From Symsagittifera roscoffensis (Eukaryota; Xenacoelomorpha; Acoela; Convolutidae), in contig NC_087071.1 of NCBI RefSeq assembly GCF_963678635.1, positions 32,168,141 through 32,232,140 of the forward strand: a DNA stretch of 64,000 bases, in the 5' to 3' direction. Under the pieces are notes generated by a model, which worked only from the letters and a program-made list of their open reading frames with translations, did not search any database and was not told where the DNA came from. Below are positions 33,470 to 42,600 of this stretch, in pieces (the stretch's first letter is position 1; every line of letters starts with the position of its first letter). The position numbers were made by a program, and so were the translations under genes.

Positions 33470-36400
33470 CTCTTGCCTCCCCCTGCTCGAGCATTAAGGA
33501 TATTAGTACTTTTAATCATATTACTAGTCCCAATCTTATCCCTTTTTATATCATTAACTATTTTATCTACAGTTTTTTGTTTCAGAGTAGAGCTGTCCTC
33601 ACATTTTTCTTCTCTAGTCTTCGATCGTGAATTCCTCAGCTCTACCAGCTTGCTCAGCAGCTCTTTTCTCGCCTTCTCATCCAGGCCCGTTCCTATCAGA
33701 AGCGGTTCTCCAAATCTTACGACTGTGTCCCACAGTTCCTCCTTGAACTTGTCCAGCGTCGTCTCGCTGCCCACTTCTTGATTGAATTCTTCCAAGAACT
33801 CCTGCCAAGCATCGTTCTTCAGAGACCCCAGGAATATGTCCCTGTTCCCTCCGAAAGTGTTCCTTTCCCTTTCCTCCGAGCTCAAGAGTATCATCCCCAT
33901 ATTGAAGGTCTCATTTGCCAATGGCAATTCCAGATTCTTCCGGGGGGACGGATTCAGAGGTGGGGTGGCAGTATCTGCCCAATTCTCCTCGCTCAAGTCT
34001 TTCAACAGCTCTTGAGTGGTGAGCTCCTCCCCTGATGGCCCTGGTTCAGGCGTATTCCCCACTTCCATGTCTTCACCGGCTTCACTGAGAGTTTCATCCA
34101 TACTCTCTTCTTCTGATTCATGTCTCCTTCTCTCGAGAATTTTCTTAAATCGGTCCTCGACGGGTCCACTCCTCTTGTCTCCAGGCGTGTCCACTGACAG
34201 TGGTGATGGTGTCGTAGGGTCCAATTTCTTGTACTCCGTCAGGGCTACGTGCAGTTGACCTGCTGCATCTAGTTCTTTTCCCTCCTGTCTCACTTCCACC
34301 TGTTCTAAGCCATAGGGTGCCCTGTATTTTCTCGTTGCAAATTTCATGTCGTCCACCAATGCGACGTGCCCCTCCATCACGATCATCCTGCCATCATCCC
34401 ATATGGGTAGCATGTTCTCAAGTCCCTCCTGCTCAAGAGCTCTCAAGACCTTTCGCACCTCATATCCGGGGGGCTGCGAACCTCTCATCTTTTTCGCTCG
34501 CGTCGTCCACGAATTTACCTTCGCCTCGCTAGTATGGAAGTAGACCGCCGCCGTGTAGCCGATGAACAGGGGGTCCCAGCCATCAGTGAAATCCTTCTGC
34601 ATTTCCTCCGTCGTCATCCTCGCCATTATGGAGGGAACTACCAAGGGACTGTTCATTCCTAAGGTCATCCTCCTGACTATTGGGAACTCAGGCATGGTGG
34701 CTGGGAGGATTTCTTTCTCCATTATGGTCTCCAGCTCCCTCTTCACCAGTGCGAAGCACTCCTTCCAGGCAGGAATTCTCAAGATTTCTCGTCCGTCTGC
34801 TGTCAATGGGTTCAAGTTCCAGAATTTGGGATACATTTCGATGGGACCCTCTCGCTTGCCTCCCATTCTACATTGCATTTGCCCCCTGAAGTTGTACACT
34901 ATTAGCTCGGCATCTTTCACCTTTCCAAAGAGTACCGTGTTGCTCATTCGCCCTCTGAGCACCTCCTGCTGATACCAATTTAACGCCGTCCCATCCAGTA
35001 TACTGATAAGACTCAAGTGCGTTACAGAGTGACGATACGTTGTCACCAGGGGGTCTGGGAACGCGTACGTCACTGCTGGACCATAAATGCAGGTCACCAC
35101 CTCCTCTAGGCCCCGGATTATCCCCATTGGGTCCGACCTCATTGCCAGGCATAGGTCCGTCAGCAGAGGCATCCCTCTATTCGTCTTCTTCCATTCTTCT
35201 CTCGAGGTTGTATTCTCATCTTCACCCGTCATGTGCCGATTCTGCATCATGAGGTATTGCACCAACAACGTCTTCAACCCCGCGGCACACTTGTAGGAGC
35301 TGGTTTCAATGCTCGAGTGGACTCTCCCCATAGACAGAGGCTCTCCATATTCCATTAATCGATGAAACGACACCAATTCCCCATGGGTCAAGAGTAATAG
35401 TGCCAGGTACCCATCAACTCGAAGCGTCTCCACTCCTCGACTAAACATGTATGCTGGGCCCATGTTGAACAAGTATCTGGGGTAAACCAAAAACAAAGCC
35501 AAGAGCAGGCTGATGGGCATGCCCAGTATCTCCTGCACGAAGGCTCCAAAGATAGTCGCCGTGGTGCCGAACATTCCTGCCATGAATTCCTTCTCCCAGC
35601 AAGGGCTCAAGAACTTGAGAATCTCATAATCCCTCCTAGTCCTCAATTCACCCTTGGCGTGCTCTCTCCAGAACCCTCCAATCGTCACTTCATTGGCGGC
35701 CGAGACAAATCTAGCCACCGTCATGTCTCTTGTTTCGGCCAGCTCCAGTTGTTTCTCCAGAAAACTCCAGACTTGTTTCACGAGGGGTGGTGCTTCCTCC
35801 CTCGTCTTGTTCGTGGCGTTCTCCAGCCTTGGTGTCAAAAATGGCCACCAGCCATTCTCTTGAGTCAAACGATATTTCATCGATTCTAATTGCTTTTCCG
35901 TCTCGGCCACATTTCTTCTCTCGTTACTGGGACCTCTAGACTTGCTGGTGGAGTTTGTGATCTTCACATCCATACTCCGAAACCACAAGCTGGCCGTCAA
36001 TTGGCTTATCGCCGGGTGATCGTCCCCGATGACTGGGCTGAACTTGAGTTGCCTGGCAAAGTTCGATATCTCTAGCAAGAGCACCTCGTCTAATACGATC
36101 AGGATGTCGGCTAGTCCATAAAAGCCCCTCAGTGCATGAGATATGTCCGCCCATGCCGCCGCCAATTCTGACTTGCGAAGCCTCAGGTTCGATGGCTCCA
36201 ACTCCCGATTGGGGGCTGCCATTAGAATCCGCCATTCATTCCCTTCTGCTATCAGGATCAAGACCGCGTACACGAATTGTAGGGCGGGTGGCATATTCGC
36301 GTATCCAGGGGATGTGGTAAACACCACCTTCGTCTTGGACCCAAATCTCGAGACAACACTCTCTTGCACTTCATTCATCGCCGCAAACAACGCCTGAATG

Positions 36401-37083
36401 GCTTCCCATATCTTCCTCGATGTCGGAATTTCATCGCCCTTTAGTTGCTCAAGAAGTCCCATCGCGTGCAGGTGATCATTCATCCCTGCAAACAATAGCA
36501 GCTCAGGTTCACAGGGCATCTCCGACTTTATTGCCACCACCAGAGTTAACATCTGATTTAATTCAGCTCCTGGCAAAGAGTATATCAGAGTCTCCGGCCA
36601 GAACAACTTGGGAGACGTTCCTTCGAAGTCTGATCCCGCCACAATGACTACTCTCGCAGCAGCTGGATCTGCTCTATCATAAACTGCCAGGGTTTTGGCC
36701 AGCTGGGTGCTGCCACAAGGCTTCCCGTACCTGGGATCTTCCGCCAATTTCGAGCCTTCGTAAGCGGCATCCGGCAATTCCATCGATCCTGGATTGAGTA
36801 GCTTGTCCACCACTTTCAACTGTGCCGGGGTCGCCAACCTGATCCTGGCGATGCTCGTTCGGTGCTTGGGAGGTTCTGTTATAAGTCCAGGACTCCCCAG
36901 CAGCTTGAGAGGTTGGTAGTTAATGGGTCCCATGATCGCTTTTGTGGGAATTCCAGTCAGGTCTGTGGTCTCCATCAATTTCGTTCTCGAGAAGTGCGCC
37001 TCATGAGCTTTCAACCAGTCCACGCAATGATGTCTATTCAAATCCTCGTGCGACACTCGTTCAATCCCCAGGGTTTCCGCCAA
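33451..37083 (-). CDS. Giant-element ORF4, about 1210 residues with a diverged SGNH-like N-terminal domain
   Basis: Same frame as ORF3: after the ORF3 UAA (37098-37096) the frame continues through TGC AGG CGA GAA with no ATG until about residue 37, so readthrough from ORF3 or an internal start is needed. Residues about 145-360 mirror the SGNH fold of ORF3: VVIVAGSDF (about 146), YSLPGAELNQML aligned with ORF3 SFAGAATPQML, LLFAGMNDHLHA (GxND block, about 199-203), and DDHPAI (about 354). The nucleophile block reads GSD instead of GDS, and the Asp-x-x-His spacing is altered, so it may be catalytically dead. The middle (about 500-700) has hydrophobic stretches. From about residue 1000 it is acidic and disordered, ending in a Lys-rich tail. 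No further domain recognised. Confidence 0.75.
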   Translation of the reverse strand: MAETLGIERVSHEDLNRHHCVDWLKAHEAHFSRTKLMETTDLTGIPTKAIMGPINYQPLKLLGSPGLITEPPKHRTSIARIRLATPAQLKVVDKLLNPGSMELPDAAYEGSKLAEDPRYGKPCGSTQLAKTLAVYDRADPAAARVVIVAGSDFEGTSPKLFWPETLIYSLPGAELNQMLTLVVAIKSEMPCEPELLLFAGMNDHLHAMGLLEQLKGDEIPTSRKIWEAIQALFAAMNEVQESVVSRFGSKTKVVFTTSPGYANMPPALQFVYAVLILIAEGNEWRILMAAPNRELEPSNLRLRKSELAAAWADISHALRGFYGLADILIVLDEVLLLEISNFARQLKFSPVIGDDHPAISQLTASLWFRSMDVKITNSTSKSRGPSNERRNVAETEKQLESMKYRLTQENGWWPFLTPRLENATNKTREEAPPLVKQVWSFLEKQLELAETRDMTVARFVSAANEVTIGGFWREHAKGELRTRRDYEILKFLSPCWEKEFMAGMFGTTATIFGAFVQEILGMPISLLLALFLVYPRYLFNMGPAYMFSRGVETLRVDGYLALLLLTHGELVSFHRLMEYGEPLSMGRVHSSIETSSYKCAAGLKTLLVQYLMMQNRHMTGEDENTTSREEWKKTNRGMPLLTDLCLAMRSDPMGIIRGLEEVVTCIYGPAVTYAFPDPLVTTYRHSVTHLSLISILDGTALNWYQQEVLRGRMSNTVLFGKVKDAELIVYNFRGQMQCRMGGKREGPIEMYPKFWNLNPLTADGREILRIPAWKECFALVKRELETIMEKEILPATMPEFPIVRRMTLGMNSPLVVPSIMARMTTEEMQKDFTDGWDPLFIGYTAAVYFHTSEAKVNSWTTRAKKMRGSQPPGYEVRKVLRALEQEGLENMLPIWDDGRMIVMEGHVALVDDMKFATRKYRAPYGLEQVEVRQEGKELDAAGQLHVALTEYKKLDPTTPSPLSVDTPGDKRSGPVEDRFKKILERRRHESEEESMDETLSEAGEDMEVGNTPEPGPSGEELTTQELLKDLSEENWADTATPPLNPSPRKNLELPLANETFNMGMILLSSEERERNTFGGNRDIFLGSLKNDAWQEFLEEFNQEVGSETTLDKFKEELWDTVVRFGEPLLIGTGLDEKARKELLSKLVELRNSRSKTREEKCEDSSTLKQKTVDKIVNDIKRDKIGTSNMIKSTNILNARAGGGKSWKDWR

Positions 37084-37095
37084 TTCTCGCCTGCA

Positions 37096-39156
37096 TTACA
37101 AACTCTCTAGGTCCAGTTCTTTCACCTTCTCAGGATATCTCAAGCGAGCGGTCTCCATAGACCTCTTTTCCCGCTTGCTCTCTGCCACTACCACTGAGGA
37201 CATCGCCGAGCCTGGAGGTGTTGATGACATCACCTCCTCAGATTCCATTGGCGTGGCACTCTGCAATCGGGTCTGGATGCTCCTCGAACCGTCTCTAGCG
37301 TCAACTCTCGTTCCCAAGCGACCAGACAAGGCCCTTGAGGCAAGGAATGGTGGGTTCGGAGGTGGTCCTAAGGTAAATTGGGCTGTCTCTAGCAGATCCG
37401 ACTCTAGCGTGTTTATGTGTTCCTGGAAGACGTCGTTCAGCCACTCCGCTCCCCTTGGCCTATCGAAATGGATTCCATCATTGGAGGTGTCTTCAGGGAA
37501 TCCCTTTTTCTCCATGCGCTCTGCTACGTCCAACAGTCTGACAGGAAGCACACTCTTCCGGTGTATGTCTCGGATCACCTTGTTTAGGTTCCGCACCTTC
37601 TCGTTCATCTCCAAGGCGTGCTGATCAAACATCATGTTGTAGGGGACCGTACATACCGTCAGCAGGATGGGGTCCATCTGGATCCTCAGCTCCTCAAGAA
37701 GGCAGCTCATCTTGTCGTACAGCCTCGTTATTTTCCTCGCTTCTCCCCTCGACACATCGTTTGTCCCGATCATCAGGGTCACCGTGTATACTTTAGTCAT
37801 CCCTAGCATGTCCAGGGTTGCCAACATCTGTGGCGTGGCAGCTCCAGCGAAACTCAAGATTCCTGTCTGCCAATGCGACTGGATCCGGGTCAACACCCGC
37901 ACCAGGCTGTCCCCTATGATTAGGTGAACTGCACCCTCTGGCACACGAGGTGGCGCGAGATACTCCACCCAGGCTGCATCATGGAAGCAGTCCCTCCTGG
38001 CTCCCTGTTCCGCACTCCAATCCAGTCGATTGTGCCTGTGGTACCTTCCCTCTGTATTTTTCTTATAATTCGAGATCACGACGCTCCTGACCGGCTGTTC
38101 CCTCCAAGTTGGGGGAAGCTCCGGTCTTGCCGATCTTTCCCGGTTTTTCTGCTGTAATTTCTCGCCTAGCTCTTTCAGGCGTGATGAGCCGCCACTCACC
38201 TGACTGTCGCTCGAGGTCGAGGTTGGGGTATATCCCGGCAGCACCACATCCATTAGTGGACGTACAGGTTGTGTCTCTAGGCCACGCAAGGAAGGCGTCG
38301 CGTCATTCGGTATCCAGACTTCCAACCCTTCACTCATGTGTTCTCTGGCCTCACGGTCAACGTTGAACCGTCCTCTTGCCCTGGGAGCTTCATCCACCTC
38401 CATGCGCGACTCTGGCCTCGAGCTGGTCACCACTCGCTCCTTCGGCCTGGCTCCCTTCTGTGCGTCAAGCTCACGTTGTCGCTGTTCTATTCTCTCCAAC
38501 TCCGACTTCAGTTGATCACGATTCGCGGCGCTCTCCCGCACCCTTAGTTCCTGCTGATGTTCAACTTTTAGCACCTCAAGTAACCTCAGAGTCTGATCTC
38601 GCTCGTTGACTGCCTGGTCTCTCTCCAGCTGAATCTTCTCCCGATCCAGCTTCGCCTGATCCCGATCGAGGTTCGCCTTGTTCCTTTCCTTCTGCGCCTT
38701 CTCGAGCTCTTTCTTTAGAACACCCAGATCCGGATATGCCTCGGTCGTCTGTTGCGCTCGCGTCATCGACGGCACCCTACTCGAGCCCTGGCTTGTAGAT
38801 CTTGCTGTTGGCCTAGTCGGTAGTGGGAACTCCCCTGCGCCATATTCAGTGTTGTTACTCAGGCCGGGATTCCTTGCCAAGTCAAAGCCACTTACTCCTC
38901 CATCCACGTTCCAAGACAACCATCTGGTCTGTTCTTGGTTTGATATACCCTCGGTGGTGTACCCGATCATCAAGACAGCCTCCGTTGCAGACTCCCTGCA
39001 CTCACCCTGGTCCTCCAACTGGAGGATGGCATTCAGCATCACCGCCATTCTCTCGTCTATTTGGGTGTAGTCCAAGTCCCTCAGGCGTCTGTACAGCTCA
39101 TCAAGAGTGGGCTTCTTCAGGGCCGCGGGCATGGATTTCCAGAATCGGTCTGCCAT
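37096..39156 (-). CDS. Giant-element ORF3: coiled coil plus SGNH/GDSL hydrolase
   Basis: 686 codons starting at a proper ATG (39156). Residues 147-235 are a long charged coiled coil. The C-terminal domain has all blocks of the SGNH hydrolase fold: IIGDSLVR (Ser417), SFAGAATPQ (Gly438), MIGTNDVS (Asn466) and NDGIHFDR (Asp560, His563). An intact catalytic set suggests an active esterase or acyl-hydrolase. SGNH esterase domains are known in ORF1 proteins of some CR1/L2-type non-LTR retrotransposons; in an LTR element this is unusual. The ORF is preceded by a spacer with a splice acceptor and followed in-frame by ORF4 after one UAA. Confidence 0.9.
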   Translation of the reverse strand: MADRFWKSMPAALKKPTLDELYRRLRDLDYTQIDERMAVMLNAILQLEDQGECRESATEAVLMIGYTTEGISNQEQTRWLSWNVDGGVSGFDLARNPGLSNNTEYGAGEFPLPTRPTARSTSQGSSRVPSMTRAQQTTEAYPDLGVLKKELEKAQKERNKANLDRDQAKLDREKIQLERDQAVNERDQTLRLLEVLKVEHQQELRVRESAANRDQLKSELERIEQRQRELDAQKGARPKERVVTSSRPESRMEVDEAPRARGRFNVDREAREHMSEGLEVWIPNDATPSLRGLETQPVRPLMDVVLPGYTPTSTSSDSQVSGGSSRLKELGEKLQQKNRERSARPELPPTWREQPVRSVVISNYKKNTEGRYHRHNRLDWSAEQGARRDCFHDAAWVEYLAPPRVPEGAVHLIIGDSLVRVLTRIQSHWQTGILSFAGAATPQMLATLDMLGMTKVYTVTLMIGTNDVSRGEARKITRLYDKMSCLLEELRIQMDPILLTVCTVPYNMMFDQHALEMNEKVRNLNKVIRDIHRKSVLPVRLLDVAERMEKKGFPEDTSNDGIHFDRPRGAEWLNDVFQEHINTLESDLLETAQFTLGPPPNPPFLASRALSGRLGTRVDARDGSRSIQTRLQSATPMESEEVMSSTPPGSAMSSVVVAESKREKRSMETARLRYPEKVKELDLESL

Positions 39157-39658
39157 TCTTCGTGACTTCGGGATGTATATAGGTATGTGTTAACCAGCTC
39201 AAGAATTACCCCACCGACTTAAGTATTACCCAACTCAAGAATTCTCTAGAAACGTTCCCTTGCAAATACTTGCTGTAGGTGCGGATTATCGCGAGTTCAA
39301 TCAAGATTTCCCTTTCTGTTTCTCGCTTCGAGTATAGTTGGATTTTCAACTTTGTTTTTCAAACTTGATCTGAAAACAGAAAGCATATTAAAACTTCACA
39401 TGTCATATTCCTAACCTAGAGGCCCCCCTTTTCACCAGTATGGTTAAAATCTGATCATTCTCATATCACTTAAAACAATTCAATTGGAATTTCCTTAAAA
39501 GCATGCAGATTCATTTTATGTTTTAGCACCGTTAACTCTTTTTTAAAATTCAATTGTCATGCCAATCATATCTTAAGATCCCTTTACCTGCGCCGCACCC
39601 CAGTACCTAACTCAAGACTCCTCCCTCACACCCGACTCGATACCCCCATGTACCCGAC
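39157..39658 (-). other. Spacer between pol and ORF3
   Basis: 502 non-coding bases, the only large gap in the coding part of the element. It contains the candidate splice acceptor at 39370, three CTCAAG words and two GAATT-type near-repeats (39199 and 39231, each CTCAAGAATT). Confidence 0.6.
39360..39395 (-). promoter_or_regulatory. Strong candidate splice acceptor upstream of ORF3
   Basis: Minus-strand TTTTAATATGCTTTCTGTTT runs into TCAG at 39371-39370, with a branch-like TTTTAAT and a good pyrimidine tract. It lies 214 bases before the ORF3 ATG. This would allow a spliced subgenomic RNA for ORF3 and following ORFs, as retroviral env is expressed. Candidate donors exist in the LTR (GAGGTAAGG, at 50923) and in the leader (AGAGGTAACT, near 49180). 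Confidence 0.5.
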
Positions 39659-42600
39659 TCAGGCGATGCTCAAGTAGTACTTCTTATGAAGATACACCAT
39701 TATCTCAGTTTCTGCAAAGACCACATGTAGGATAGCGTACAATTCCCTTGGGCTCAGTTTGCCCCTGTTTGGGTCATACACCGGCATTGAGACCTCTGTT
39801 ATCCCTCTTTCAATCATGAAGTCTCGTAATCTTGTTAGTGCCAATATCACGTGTTCGGGATCAATTGTGTTCCTGTCATTGACCCTCGTTACTAGGAAGC
39901 ACAGATATTTGCCCGGGACTTGTGCCACTGACGGTGGAAGCGCTGCCATCCCTCCCAGTCCTGGTCTCTGTCTGAACAGAAACTCTACATTCTGGTACTC
40001 TCTTTTGAAGTCAGCTTCCAATCTTGATTTGAAACTCATGTCCGCCGTGATGCAGATCGCGCTGGTCCTGTTTGACAGGATGAAGTCGCTATCCGTTATC
40101 ATGATGTTCTCCGAGTATTCATTGGGTATTTCGAATTTCGTTTTGAAATTCCGACCTATAGTAGGCTCTGGCTCTTCTTCCTCCAGTTCCAATTCGCTCG
40201 TTTCTCTCACTTCCTTGAGCTTCTTTATCATCAAATTTTCGGTGTGGGTAAGTCCTACCCCCACTCCCCGGACAAAAATATTTATCGACGTCCCCGTCGA
40301 TGTTGTCGGGTCTGAATTGTCCTGAGGAATGTCCAGTGGCCTGTCTGTTGCCGTCCATCCGAAAAGAGGGTCCTCTGCCTTCATGTAATTTGCTGCTGAT
40401 ACATCGACTTGCTGAATGCTTTGTCCTTCGCGGCTCTCGTCTTTGACATCACGCATCCACTCTAGAATCCTCAAGTTCGTGTTCTCCCTCCTCTCTATCT
40501 CACTCTGTTCGAGATCCGTTTCTACTTCTGGCGTCGAGTAATCATCCTGCGGATAATGACCACCATCGTCAATGACCTGCCATTCCTCTCCGGCTTCCAG
40601 TTCGCCTGCCTTCAGTAATTCCTCGCCCAAATTGTCTGGCTGTATCTTATCGATCAGGAAGTCATCCCCGTACCTGTTGTACCTCATGCCGGTGCGTTTA
40701 CGATTGCCACTCCTGGTTTCCGGTGGTGTTGGTCGATCCGGCTCCATCCACTTCGGCACCTCGTCTTGCTCCGGGTCGTTCCAGTCTTCTTCTACAAATG
40801 ATCCTGCATCAGACCTCACTCCTATCTTTTCATTGTCGTCCAAACTCAAGTTCTCATTACCATCATTTTTCTCTCGAGTACCTTTCTCATTCACTTCGCA
40901 CGCTGGCTCTACCACCAGGTACTCAAGACCCTCCATGTCCTTCGGTATGCACCAATCCTCTGGGGACGGGACGTGAGGCTTCAGATTTTCATAATGTGCC
41001 GCTCGCCCAGTACTCAAGCGATAGAACCGTCCTTGTTGATGAACATCCGTTATCATGAATGGTCCTCTCCACTTCTTGAGTAGTTTTTTTGTTCCCTTGG
41101 GCGGTATTACATTTTGGAAGACCCACACGTATTGGCCCACTTCATATGGCTTTGCTCTTAATATTTTTTCGTCGTATTTCCTGCGTTGCCTCATTTGCGC
41201 TTGCGCCGTGTTCCTCCTGCATAGCTCGTTCAACTCCTGTTGTCTTTTGATCGCTTCTTTCACGTATGCCTGAGGCGACGTCCTTTTCCCCTCGTATTCC
41301 GGGTAAAAGAATGTCAGAGGCATTGCTCTCTCCCTGCCCGTCAACATCATGAAAGGACTGATGCCCGTAGTTGAGTGCTGTGTACTGTTGTAGGCTCCTA
41401 CTACCTGTGGCAGGTATTTGTCCCAGTCCGTCATGTATCTTGAGCAGTACACCCTTAACATGTTGACCAGTGTCCTGTTTTGTCTCTCTACCAACCCATT
41501 GGTCTGCGGATGATAGGTCGTCGAGTGTGCTTGAGCAATGTGCGATCTCTTCATCAATTCTTTTGTCAAGTCCCCCACAAAAGCTTTGCCGTTGTCCGAC
41601 TGGAAAGTCATAGGACAACCATACCGCGATATCCAATGCGTTATCAGATGATCACATGTCTCTTCGGCCGAGGCTGTCTGGCACGGAACCGCTTCCGCCA
41701 ACTTTGTGAAGTGATCTATTATAACCAGTATCTGGTTGTATCCCGACTCTGTCATGCAGATTTTTTGATGGTCTATCTGCACCACTTCATTGAACTCCGA
41801 GCTCTCAACGGACTTGAGGGGAAACTTCATCTTCCTTGGGTCTTTTACCTGGAGACATGCCAGGCAGGCATTCACCCATCTCTCGCAAGCTTTTCTCATT
41901 CCTGGCCAATCAAATCTGTGATCTGTTCTGATGTTTGAGTTGCATGATAGTTCCCTGAATGGTTTCCTTGCGACCGCAATTTTCTCAAGTTCCTCACCAC
42001 CTCGCATCTCCTGTATGTCCATGTTGTATGTGCCTGAAGATGGATCCGTCTGTAACTCCCTGTCGTGGTGCCTTGTCTTCTCTTCCGCCAGTATCATGCA
42101 CAGACTGTCTTGGTTTTCGCTGCTCTCATCCGAGTCTTCATCCCATCCTTCACGCTCCCCGGACAATTTTCCTTCTCCGGTTCCTTCTTCCGTGAACCTG
42201 GAACACTCCCCGGACTCTTGACCTAGTCCCAGGTGTTCAGTATCTTCCTTGAACGTCACTTTCTTTTTCCTAACCTTGGTCTGCTCCAGAATGTCTTCGG
42301 GGATTTTGTCAACTAGTGACCGCACGACATCTTTGCTGTCAGTGACGCTTCCTCTTGATGAGTCAGTATCGTTCACTGTCTCTTTTCTCCGAAGTATAGT
42401 GAATTCCGGTTTCTCTTGACCCTTCTCCTGGATCACGGGCTTATCATCTGATAGTTTCTCGAGCAACCTCATTAAGTCATCATCTATCTGTGCAGTTCCT
42501 GCTTCCACCTGGTTAAGATCATAGCCTTTTGCCTTGAGCGTCTCCTTCACGATCTTCGACTTGAGTATAATCTCAATCGGAATCCTCTTGCTCTTCCTCA

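Noticed and set aside
33020-33495. Canonical -1 slippery heptamer in the ORF4/ORF5 and ORF5/ORF6a overlaps
   Set aside because: No X-XXY-YYZ heptamer in the proper frame could be found.
32690-37100. Alternative genetic code (UAA as sense) to explain split ORFs
   Set aside because: gag and pol in the same element end at UAA or other stops in the expected places, and host genes use standard stops.
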